Source of the DNA: DASYQD01 sp963846495
GTDB lineage: Bacteria; Acidobacteriota; Thermoanaerobaculia; Multivoradales; JAIOJS01
Length of the DNA: 64,000 nucleotides
Assembly (NCBI GenBank): GCA_963846495.1
Contig: CAWJWP010000036.1
Span: 124,001 to 188,000 of the forward strand
Direction: 5' to 3'
The notes under the pieces: model-generated
Told to the model about the DNA's origin: nothing
Databases searched by the model: none
The model's input: only the letters and a program-made list of their open reading frames with translations
Shown here: in pieces, positions 9,612 through 17,153 of the stretch
Layout of the letters: the number at the start of each line of letters is the position of its first letter
Numbering within the stretch: the stretch's first letter is position 1
Made by a program: the position numbers and the translations under genes

Positions 9612-10362
9612 ATGAAGAGGCACCTGCTCGTCGTTCTGGCTCTCGTCGGCCGCGACCTGCGTGCCGGCGCGGTCGCAGGACTTCCGCGTTCTCGTCTTCA
9701 CCAAGACGAGCGGCTTCCGGCACGACTCCATCCCGCGCGGCATCGCGCTGATCCACGCGCTCGGCGCGAGCCATGGCTTTGCCGTCGACAGCACCGACGA
9801 CGCTTCCCGCTTCACCCGCAAGGCGCTCGCGGGCTACCGCGTCGTCATCTTCCTCAACACCACGGGCGACATCCTGAGCAACAAGCAGCAGGCTGCGCTG
9901 GAGGCGTATGTCCGGCGCGGCGGTGGCTGGGTCGGCGTTCATTCCGCGGCCGACACCGAGCACGGCTGGCCCTTCTACGGCACTCTGCTCGGCGGCGGCG
10001 CGTGGTTCCTCAGCCACCCGGAGATCCAGACGGCGAATCTCGAAGTGGAGAGACGCACGCATCCCTCGACCCGGCAGCTCCCCGCCACCTTCGCCTTCAC
10101 CGACGAGTGGTACAACTTCCAGCGCAACCCTCGCGGCGCGGCTCAGATCCTGCTCACCATCGACGAGACCAGCTACGACGCCGGCTCGGATGCGATGGGC
10201 GACCACCCGATCGCCTGGTTCCACTCCGTCGACCGGGGCCGGGCGTGGTACACCAACCTCGGCCATCGCGCGGAGACCTACGACGATCCCGCCTTCGTGA
10301 GTCACCTGCTGGGCGGGATCCGGTGGGCGGCCGCACGCGCGCCGCGGTCCTCGTCTCCCTAG
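9612..10362 (+). CDS. Exported ThuA-domain protein (apparent frameshift in signal peptide)
   Basis: The main frame reads SQDFRVLVFTKTSGFRHDSI, then VHSAADTEHGWPFYGTLLGG, DEWYNF and a late GDHPIAWFHSVDRGRAWYTNLGH, the standard order of ThuA-like trehalose-utilisation domains with a class-I-amidotransferase-like fold. The natural start is ATG at 9612, which gives a signal-peptide beginning (MKRHLLVVLALV) in another frame. Removing one G near 9646-9650 joins the two frames with a normal cleavage region (AATCVPARS-Q). The span is 3n+1 bases, so a single inserted base explains it. Without correction a GTG at 9661 gives 233 residues and no signal peptide. The function of ThuA domains is loosely linked to sugar metabolism. 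Confidence 0.85.
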
Positions 10363-10416
10363 AGCACCTCGTACGCGACGCTGAGCTCGAGCGCGCCGCT
10401 CGTCCGGTCCACCTCG

Positions 10417-10965
10417 TCAGACGACGACGCCGCTCCAGCGGCCGGTCCATCGGGTCGGGTGGAACGGCGGCACGGCGAGCGGCTCGAGCAGCGGCCGGCC
10501 GTCGCGCCAGAACGAGCGGAAGGGTTGCTTCTCGCCGGTGCGGTAGAAGTGCGCCAGGTAATCGAAGTCGCAGGCGGCGAAATCGGCGAGCCACTGATCG
10601 AGGTCGTGCACGCCGCAGTCGTGCAGCAGCTGCAGGCTGTAGCGGCAAGCCACGACCTCGTAGTCGTGCAGCTCCGCGATGCGCTCGGCGGTGGGATCGG
10701 CCTGCGCGCGCGTGCCGTGCTCGCGGGCGTGCGGATCGGTGTTCCACTGGATGGTGTGGCCGAAGAGGTGGACGAGGATGAAGAGCGCGTTCTCGATCTC
10801 GTTGGCGTAGTCGATCTTGATCTCGGCGCCGTCGAGGTCGCCGGTGTAGGGATCGGTCACGTCGCCGATCGAGATCGGGATGCCGTAGCGACGCTCGACG
10901 TGGTCGGCGACGAGATCGAAGACCTCGCGCATCCGCTCCTCGCTCGGATACGGAGAGGACGCCAT
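10417..10965 (-). CDS. Hypothetical protein with HxxxH motif (possible zincin-like)
   Basis: 182 residues, cytoplasmic, no membrane segment. A central helix reads ALFILVHLFGHTIQWN, containing H-L-F-G-H (HxxxH), followed at some distance by ELHDYEVVACRYSLQLL with further His and Glu. This resembles the layout of ImmA/IrrE-like or other small zincin metallopeptidases, although the usual HExxH glutamate is replaced by Leu. Ends in a Trp/Gly-rich tail. I do not recognise a named family. It is isolated, between the ThuA gene and the histone-like gene. A catalytic role is a guess from one motif. Confidence 0.7.
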   Translation of the reverse strand: MASSPYPSEERMREVFDLVADHVERRYGIPISIGDVTDPYTGDLDGAEIKIDYANEIENALFILVHLFGHTIQWNTDPHAREHGTRAQADPTAERIAELHDYEVVACRYSLQLLHDCGVHDLDQWLADFAACDFDYLAHFYRTGEKQPFRSFWRDGRPLLEPLAVPPFHPTRWTGRWSGVVV

Positions 10966-11086
10966 TGTCGCGGACGATAGCGCGTGGCGGCGCCGTCGCC
11001 GCCATCGACGACGACGACGACGAGCGAGCCCGTCGAGACCCGAGCCGGCCGCGAGTGCGAGGGCGACGGCCGAGCGCCGCGGTCCG

Positions 11087-11383
11087 CTACGGTTCGATCT
11101 TGGCGGCCGCGTTCTTGGCCACCTTCTCGACCTTCTTGCCGGCCGCCGTCAACGCCTTCCTGGTCCCGACCGCTGCCTTCCTGGCGCCCGCCGCCACTGC
11201 CTTGCGAGCGCCGACCGCCGCCTTCTTCGCACCCGCCGCCACTGCCTTCCCCGCCTTCTTTCTCGGCTTCCTGGTGGCTTTCTCGACGCTCTTCGCTGCA
11301 CTCGCCGCCTGGCGCGACACCTTCTTCGCCACCTTCTTCGCTACCTTCTTCACCGTCTTCACTGCTTCTTTCCGCGTCACCAT
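11087..11383 (-). CDS. Lys/Ala-rich histone H1-like protein
   Basis: 98 residues, almost only Lys, Ala, Val, Gly and Arg. It starts MVTRKEAVKTVKKVAKKVAK and continues with near-repeats of about 14 residues (AGKAVAAGAKKAAVGARKAV, then AGARKAAVGTRKAL). This composition is that of bacterial histone-H1-like nucleoid proteins, which coat DNA through an unstructured basic tail. A strong ribosome binding site (GAGGAGG) lies just ahead of the ATG, which supports expression on this strand. The repeats are visible in the DNA as well. Binding to DNA is inferred from composition. Confidence 0.8.
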   Translation of the reverse strand: MVTRKEAVKTVKKVAKKVAKKVSRQAASAAKSVEKATRKPRKKAGKAVAAGAKKAAVGARKAVAAGARKAAVGTRKALTAAGKKVEKVAKNAAAKIEP

Positions 11384-11457
11384 GGGCTCCTCCTCTCTCG
11401 CGCCCGCATGTTGACACGAACAAACGGCGACGCGGCCAGCGCCGTAGCAAGGGAATC

Positions 11458-12709
11458 ATGCGAATCCACTCCGGGCTGCTGCTGGTGCTCGCCGCGCTCC
11501 TCTCCCTCCCCGCCGCCGGCGCACGGTTCCCGACTCCCGACGCTGCGCGGATCGCCTTCGCGGTCGATGGCCTCCACGACGGCAACACTCAGCCCAAGGT
11601 GGCCTTCGACGCCAGCGGCAACTTCGTCGCCGTCTGGACTCGGTGGACGGCCGACGAGGTGAACCGCTCCGAGGTCGTCGTCCAGCGGTTCGGCGCTTCC
11701 GGACGTCCGCGCAGCGGACGGTTTCGCGTCAACACCTACCTGCCCGACTTCCAGGCGTACCCCGTGGTGGCGATGAACGCCAACGGCCAGTTCGCGGTTG
11801 CCTGGACGAGCTACGGACAGGACGGTCAGATCGGCGGGATCTACGCACGAGCGTTCAACGCGCGCGGCGCCGCGGTGACCGCCGAGCTGCCGGTCAACAG
11901 CAGCGGCGACGCGAACGGCATCCCCGCCATCGGCATCGACGCCAAGGGCGGCTTCGTGGTCGCCTGGTACAACGAGGTGGGGACCTACCTGCGCCGCTTC
12001 AGCGCGGCGGGCGCGGCGATGGGGCCGGAGGCGCACATCACGTCGGGCTCGAACCCGACGCTGGCGATGGCGCCGGATGGCTCGTTCCTCCTCGCTTGGC
12101 GAGATTGGGACGCGCGCACGGCGACCGCCCACATTCGCGGCCGCCGCTTCGGGCGCGCCGGCGTGCCGAGCTCCGTCGAGCTCGAGATCAACAGCCGTCC
12201 GATCACCAACTCGGGCACGCCCAGCCTCGCCTCGACGCCGGACGGCGGCTTCCTCGTCGCCTGGGACCGCTGCGACTACGCCAACTTCGCCGCGGGCTGC
12301 GAGGTGCGCATGCGTCGCTTCGATGCGCAGGACGAGCCCACGACCGCCGACGACGTCACCATCAGCCCGGACGACCATCGTGGCCACGAGTGGCCGACCG
12401 CCGCCGCCGAACCGGGCGGGTACACGGCGGTCGCCTGGCAGGACTGCGCCCTCGACGCCGGTGGTCAGATGAGCAACTGCAAGATCGAGACGCTGTTCTT
12501 CGATCCCGCCGGCCAGCCGGCCCCGGCTGCCGGCTGGCATCGTCGTCGACGGCAACCTCTTCGCGCCTCGGTTGGCCGCGGGTGGCGGCTACTTCGTTGT
12601 TTCGTTCGACACCAGCAACTGCGACCAAACGCGATGCAACTACACCTTCCCCAACGGCGCCTATGCGCGGAGGTACCGCATCCCGCGTCCACGGCCATCG
12701 GGCGAGTGA
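11458..12709 (+). CDS. Secreted repeat protein, unknown function (apparent frameshift)
   Basis: A signal peptide (MRIHSGLLLVLAALLSLPAAG) is followed by seven or so repeats of the type P-x-(V/I)-A-x-D-x-x-G-x-F-V-V-A-W (for example KVAFDASGNFVAVWTRW, VVAMNANGQFAVAWTSYG, TLAMAPDGSFLLAWRDWD). These look like beta-propeller blades. Near 12525-12537 the frame shifts; reading on in the next frame restores repeat-like sequence (GIVVDGNLFAPRLAAGGGYF) and ends at TGA 12707-12709. The total length is 3n+1 bases, so one inserted base would explain it. No enzyme motif seen; probably an exported or surface-binding protein. Neighbours give no hint. Confidence 0.75.
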
Positions 12710-12743
12710 TTGGCGTTCGCGGCGCGTACGGCGCGGTCGCGCC

Positions 12744-12911
12744 CTACTCCGGGCGGAGCGCCCGCAACACGTCGACGCGGGCGGAGCACTCGCGCAGCGC
12801 GGCACGGCGCGCGGCCTCGGGGTCCTCGCCGCGATCGATGCGCTCCTTGACGTTGAGCGCCAGGTGGCTGCGGATCTCGTCGTCGAAGTCGCGATCGTCG
12901 GGACGCGTACC
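12744..12911 (-). pseudogene. Remnant of an ADOP-type ABC permease (N-terminal domain only)
   Basis: Directly after the PadR remnant stop codon, the same frame reads DDRDFDDEIRSHLALNVKER and then RGEDPEAARRAALRE before a TAG at 12744. This is the short N-terminal helical domain that precedes the permease in acidobacterial duplicated orphan permeases (pattern FDxEIxxHLxxxxxxxxxRGxxPEEARxxAL). The permease body is missing: the frame stops after about 55 residues and the serine hydrolase and propeller genes flank it. No start codon is evident. It is a leftover of a PadR-ADOP cassette like the intact one at 30865-33855. Confidence 0.7.
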
Positions 12912-13150
12912 CTAGTCCTCCTCGGCCGGCGCCGGGCTCATCACGAGGCCGATCGCCTGGACCATCTGCGCCCAGCGGTCCTGCTCGCGCAGGAGCTGGG
13001 CCTTGCCGGCGGCAGTGAGCCGGTAGTACTTCGCGCGCTGGTTGGCCTCGCTGATCTTCCATTCGGACTTGAGCCAGCCGCGCTTCTCGAGCCGCGCTTC
13101 TCGAGCCGGTGCACGCCGGGTAGAGCGAGCCGGTCTCGACTGACCGCGGG
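12912..13150 (-). pseudogene. Decayed PadR-family regulator
   Basis: The C-terminal two thirds of a PadR winged-helix regulator can be read: VETGSLYPA, then in another frame LEKRGWLKSEWKISEANQRA, KYYRLTAAGKAQLLREQ, ending SPAPAEED and TAG at 12912. The first part of the DNA-binding domain is absent. A perfect 14-base tandem duplication (unit GCCGCGCTTCTCGA, 13077-13104) and a second small indel break the frame. It is followed by an ADOP remnant, the normal partner of such regulators. Unlike the single-base shifts elsewhere in the window, the truncation and duplication show real decay. Confidence 0.75.
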
Positions 13151-13195
13151 CGGCGCGTCCGAAACGTCGGCGCGCCTCGTGCGTACAAAGGGCGC

Positions 13196-14377
13196 ATGCA
13201 CCGAAGAGCCCTCTCCCTGGTCGCCGCCATCGTCCTCGGCGCCTGCGCCACCGGTCCGCAGCCGCTGCCGCTTCGCCCCTTCGACCTCGCCGCCGTCGAC
13301 GCCGGGGCGCAAGCTTTGATGCGCCGCGAGAACGTCCAGGGGCTGGCTCTGGCGATCGTCGACGAAGGCGAGGTCGTGCACGTGGCCGCCTACGGACACC
13401 GCAACGTCGAACGGCAGCTGCCGCTGCTGCCGGACACGGTGATGTACGGCGCCTCGCTGACCAAGACCGCCTTCGCCTACATGGTGCTGCAGCTCGTCGA
13501 CGAGGGCCGCCTCGACCTCGACGCCTCCATCGCCGAGCTGCTGCCGCGGCCGCTGCCCGAGTACCCCGACTACGGCGACCTCGCCGGCGACGAGCGCTGG
13601 CGGGCGCTGACGCCGCGCATCGTGCTCAACCACGCCACCGGCTTCGCCAACTTCCGCTGGCTCGAAGACGACGAGAAGCTGCGCTTCCACCATCCGCCCG
13701 GCGCCCGCTACGGCTACTCCGGCGAGGGCTTCTACATCCTGCAGCTCGTGCTCGAGGAGGGGCTCGGTCTCGACGTCGGCGCCGAGATGCAGCGGCGCGT
13801 CTTCGACCGCTTCGGCATGACGAAGACGAGCATGAAGTGGCGCCCCGACTTCGCCAGCAACCTCGCCGACGGCTACGGCGCCGACGGCAAGATGGAGCCG
13901 CACGACGAGCGCAGCTCGGTGAGCGCCGCCGGCTCGATGGACACGACGATCGCCGACCAGGCGCGGCTGTGGGCCGGCATCGTCCGCGGCGACGGGCTCA
14001 GCGCCGCCTCGCGCGCCGAGCTGGTGCGGCCGCAGCTGGCCATCACCTCGGCGCACCAGTTCCCGACGCTGCGCGACTGGGTGGGAGAGGACAACGCCAG
14101 GATCGGCCTCGCCGCCGGGCTCGGGCTGGTGACCTTCCGCGACACCAGCGGCCCGGCCTTCTTCAAAGGCGGCCACAACGACTGGACCGGCAACATGGCG
14201 ATCTGCCTCGAGGCGCGCCGGCGCTGCCTGGTGATGCTCGCCAACGACGTGCGCGCCGAGCGCATCTACCCCGAAGTGGCGCGGCTGGTGCTGGGCGAGA
14301 CCCGGATGCCGTGGGACTGGGAGTACGAGTGGCTGGCGGAGCGGCGCGCCCGCGCACAGACGCCCGCGCCGAACTAG
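13196..14377 (+). CDS. Serine hydrolase, beta-lactamase/PBP class C fold, lipoprotein
   Basis: 393 residues. A lipoprotein signal ends LGAC with Cys17. The S-x-x-K nucleophile motif is ASLTK (Ser87, Lys90), the second motif is Y-S-G at Tyr174 (RYGYSGEG) and the late GGHNDW takes the place of the KTG triad. This is the beta-lactamase family of esterases and peptidases rather than a proven antibiotic-resistance enzyme. Family members cleave esters, D-amino peptides or beta-lactams; the substrate here cannot be read. Anchored in a membrane outside the cytoplasm. It starts just beyond the decayed PadR gene, whose 5' end is lost. Confidence 0.88.
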   Translation: MHRRALSLVAAIVLGACATGPQPLPLRPFDLAAVDAGAQALMRRENVQGLALAIVDEGEVVHVAAYGHRNVERQLPLLPDTVMYGASLTKTAFAYMVLQLVDEGRLDLDASIAELLPRPLPEYPDYGDLAGDERWRALTPRIVLNHATGFANFRWLEDDEKLRFHHPPGARYGYSGEGFYILQLVLEEGLGLDVGAEMQRRVFDRFGMTKTSMKWRPDFASNLADGYGADGKMEPHDERSSVSAAGSMDTTIADQARLWAGIVRGDGLSAASRAELVRPQLAITSAHQFPTLRDWVGEDNARIGLAAGLGLVTFRDTSGPAFFKGGHNDWTGNMAICLEARRRCLVMLANDVRAERIYPEVARLVLGETRMPWDWEYEWLAERRARAQTPAPN

Positions 14378-14387
14378 CCCTCAGCGC

Positions 14388-15944
14388 TCAGCGCAGCTCG
14401 TCGCCGAGCTCGGCGCCGAGCTCGGCGATCAAGGCGGCGAAGACCTCGATGCCGTCCCACAGGTTCTGCAGGCGCAGGTTCTCGTTGGCCGCGTGCTGGC
14501 GGTTGTCGTGGTTGACGATGGGGACGCCGATGAGCGGCACCTGAAGAGTGTCGGCGAAGAGGGACATCGGCACGCTGCCGCCGAGCATCGGCACCTGGAC
14601 GAGCGAGCCGCCGGTCGTGCGGCCGACGACCGCCGCCACCGCGCGCGAGGCGGGCAAGTCCATGGCGGTGCGCGCACCGGCGTAATCGAGGGACCAGTCG
14701 AGGCGCAGCAGCCGCGGATGGGCGCGGCGCGTCGCCGCGTCGGGCGTCTCGTGGACGAGGTGCCACCCCTGCGCGCGCAGGAAGGACTCGACGCGGTCGC
14801 GCACGCGCTCGGGGGTCTGGTCGGGGACGAGGCGGAAGTCGATCGACGCCGTCGCCTCGGTGGGGATGGCGTTGGTCGCCGCCTCGCCGACGCCGCCCGC
14901 GCGCAGACCGCGCACGTTGAGCGCCGGCAGCATGAGCCGGTCCTGGAGGCGCGCGCCCGCTTCGCTGCGGCCGAGCGCGAGCTCCTCGCGCAGCGCATCC
15001 TCGACGGCGGGCATGGCCTCGACGGCGCGCCGCTCGGCCTCGCCCAGCGGCCGCACGTCGTCGTAGAAGCCGGGCACCAGGATCCGGCCGTCGTCGTCGC
15101 GCAGCGAGGCCACGAGGCGGGCGAGCGCGACCGCGGGGTTGGGCGCCCAGTTGCCGTAGTGCCCGCTGTGGAGCGGGCGCAGAGGACCGTAGGCCGTGAG
15201 CTCGAGCCCCGACACGCCGCGCGCGCCGAAGAAGATCTGCATGCGGCGGCTCGCATGCACCGGGCCGTCGCAGAGGAGCCAGAGGTCGGCCTCGAGGAGG
15301 TCGGCGTGCTCGGCGAGGATCTCGCGCAGGTGCGGCGAGCCCTGCTCCTCCTCGCCTTCGAGGAAGAGCGCCACCTCGACCGACGGCGGCACGCCCGCCG
15401 CGCGCAGCGCGTCGAGCGCGGCGAGAATGGCGACGATCGGCGCCTTGTCGTCGCTCGCCGAGCGCGCGTAGAGACGCCACTCGGGGTCGAGCGCCGCCGC
15501 GGTGGCGAGGTCCACTTCGGGCGCATCGAGCGCGGGGCCGGCGCGCAACACCGCGCGGAAGGGGTCGGAGCGCCACTCCGACGGCGTCACCGGTTGGCCG
15601 TCGTAGTGGGCGTAGAAGACGACGCGCTGCGCGGCGCTCGCGTTCGGCAGCACGGCGAAGAGCGACGACGGCGTGCCCTCGCCGGCGGCGAGGCGCCGCA
15701 CGCTGAACCCGCGCCGCTCGAGCAGGACGGTGAGCGCCGACGCGTTGCGCTCGATGGCCGGCGCATCGGTCGCGACATTGGGCAGGGCGAGGAGATCGGC
15801 GAGCTCGCTGAGGATCGCCTTCTCGTGCGTGGTGCGCCAGGCGCGCACCTTGGCGACGAGCGGCGTCGGCGGCGGCTCCGCGGCGCTCGCGGCCGGGACC
15901 GCGATCAGGCAGAGGACGCACGTGACGACGAGCAGGCCTCGCAT
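14388..15944 (-). CDS. Exported M20-family metallopeptidase
   Basis: 518 residues with a signal peptide (MRGLLVVTCVLCLIAVPAAS-A). Metal-binding motifs of the M20/M25/M40 peptidases are present in order: YAHYDGQPV (His113, Asp115), SASDDK (Asp165/166), LEGEEEQGSP (Glu198 region), a dimerisation domain with NAIPTEATASIDFRLVP, and a late VNHDNRQHAANE contributing the last histidine. It is probably a di-zinc dipeptidase or aminoacylase-like exopeptidase acting outside the cytoplasm. The next gene upstream on the same strand stops 44 bases away, so the two may be co-transcribed. Confidence 0.9.
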   Translation of the reverse strand: MRGLLVVTCVLCLIAVPAASAAEPPPTPLVAKVRAWRTTHEKAILSELADLLALPNVATDAPAIERNASALTVLLERRGFSVRRLAAGEGTPSSLFAVLPNASAAQRVVFYAHYDGQPVTPSEWRSDPFRAVLRAGPALDAPEVDLATAAALDPEWRLYARSASDDKAPIVAILAALDALRAAGVPPSVEVALFLEGEEEQGSPHLREILAEHADLLEADLWLLCDGPVHASRRMQIFFGARGVSGLELTAYGPLRPLHSGHYGNWAPNPAVALARLVASLRDDDGRILVPGFYDDVRPLGEAERRAVEAMPAVEDALREELALGRSEAGARLQDRLMLPALNVRGLRAGGVGEAATNAIPTEATASIDFRLVPDQTPERVRDRVESFLRAQGWHLVHETPDAATRRAHPRLLRLDWSLDYAGARTAMDLPASRAVAAVVGRTTGGSLVQVPMLGGSVPMSLFADTLQVPLIGVPIVNHDNRQHAANENLRLQNLWDGIEVFAALIAELGAELGDELR

Positions 15945-15988
15945 AGCGCGGAGGCTACCAACACTGCCCGCTCGTCGAGCCGGGCCGA

Positions 15989-17104
15989 TTAGGGCTGCGT
16001 GTCTCGAGCGTCTCGAGAATCGGCGGCGTCCTGCATCTCCTCGAAGCGCCGCGGCAGCTCGTCGGCGACGAGATCGAGGGTCACGCCTTGGGTGCTGGAG
16101 CGCACGGTTGCCTTGCCCGCGTCCCAGTGCTCGGCGAAGTACCGCTGCAGAGCGGCGAGCAGGACCTCGCGCCGCTCGGCGTCCGTCGTCGGGTCGACCA
16201 CGAAGTCCAGAGTCAGCGCGACGCCGGTCTTGCCGGTGAAGCGGCCCGCGACGGTCGCCGCCTCGATCGGCTCCCACGACCGCTCCCACTCGCTGCGCTC
16301 GGCGGCCGGCGCGAGCCAGGCGAGGAGCTGGGCGATCTCGCCGTGGCGGTCGAGCACGGCGCCGCGCAGCGGCACGTTCTGCGGCACGGCGGCGAGCCGG
16401 CGCTCGAGCTCGGTGGATGCGCGCGGCGTCCGCGCGGCGGCGCGGCGCTGCCGCAGTCGCTCGGCGGCCGGCGCGACGGAGTCGAGGTCGAGGCAGACGA
16501 TGACGCCGGCGGGGTCGAGGAAGGCGTAGACCGTTTCGTCGCCCTCGACCGGGAGCTCGTACACACGTTCGCCGGCGACGATGCGCGTCGGCATGCCCTT
16601 GGCGCGAGAGGCGACGAGGCCCATGACCCAGTCCATGAAGACGAGTTGGTGGCCCATGCCGCGCGCGCTGACCGCCACGGCGCCGACGCTGTCGGCGTCG
16701 CGCTCGCCCGGCCACACCACCCACGCGGCGGTGATCGGGAAGAGGCGCTGGAGGTCGCGCGTCTGCCGGCTCTCGTTCCAGCTGACGAAGAAGTCCAAGA
16801 GCGGCGAGCGCGCGTTGCGGCGGACGCGGTCTGCCGGCCGCCGCGCGGCGGTCAGCATCTGCTCGACGAACTCTTTCGTCGGCGCCTCGGCGAGGTCGAG
16901 CCGCACGGCGACGTGCGTGGTGGCGCGCGGATCGAGCATCGCCGTCGTCTCGAGCAGCTCGCCCGGGCTCTTGAGCCACGCCTGGAAGGCGAAGCACCCG
17001 CCGACGAGGAGGACGATGGCGCCGCCGCAGCCGAGGCCGCAGCCGAGGAAGGTCTTCGCGGCGCGCGATCTCTGGGGTGTGGGAACGGCTTCGTCTACGG
17101 GCAT
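15989..17104 (-). CDS. Membrane-anchored hypothetical protein
   Basis: 371 residues from ATG 17104 (a TTG lies one codon upstream). One transmembrane segment near residues 22-43 (CGLGCGGAIVLLVGGCFAFQ) separates a short basic N-terminus from a large domain with alternating hydrophobic strands and several tryptophans (AAWVVWPGERDADSVGAV, VYAFLDPAGVIVCLDLDSV). No catalytic motif or named family is recognised. Expected topology is C-terminus outside the cytoplasm. It precedes the M20 peptidase gene by 44 bases on the same strand, so a shared transcript is plausible, but no functional link can be shown. Confidence 0.75.
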   Translation of the reverse strand: MPVDEAVPTPQRSRAAKTFLGCGLGCGGAIVLLVGGCFAFQAWLKSPGELLETTAMLDPRATTHVAVRLDLAEAPTKEFVEQMLTAARRPADRVRRNARSPLLDFFVSWNESRQTRDLQRLFPITAAWVVWPGERDADSVGAVAVSARGMGHQLVFMDWVMGLVASRAKGMPTRIVAGERVYELPVEGDETVYAFLDPAGVIVCLDLDSVAPAAERLRQRRAAARTPRASTELERRLAAVPQNVPLRGAVLDRHGEIAQLLAWLAPAAERSEWERSWEPIEAATVAGRFTGKTGVALTLDFVVDPTTDAERREVLLAALQRYFAEHWDAGKATVRSSTQGVTLDLVADELPRRFEEMQDAADSRDARDTQP

Positions 17105-17153
17105 CAAAGAGCGGTACGCACGAGCGGCAGGTCCTGTTTCCGCGGCGCCACTG

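Noticed and set aside
13196..14377. Antibiotic-resistance beta-lactamase
   Set aside because: The family fold is clear, but the third motif is GGHNDW rather than KTG and the protein is a lipoprotein, typical of esterase/peptidase relatives. Resistance cannot be claimed.
14493..15992. 499-codon open frame antisense to the M20 peptidase gene
   Set aside because: No start context or domain; the opposite strand carries complete M20 metal motifs.
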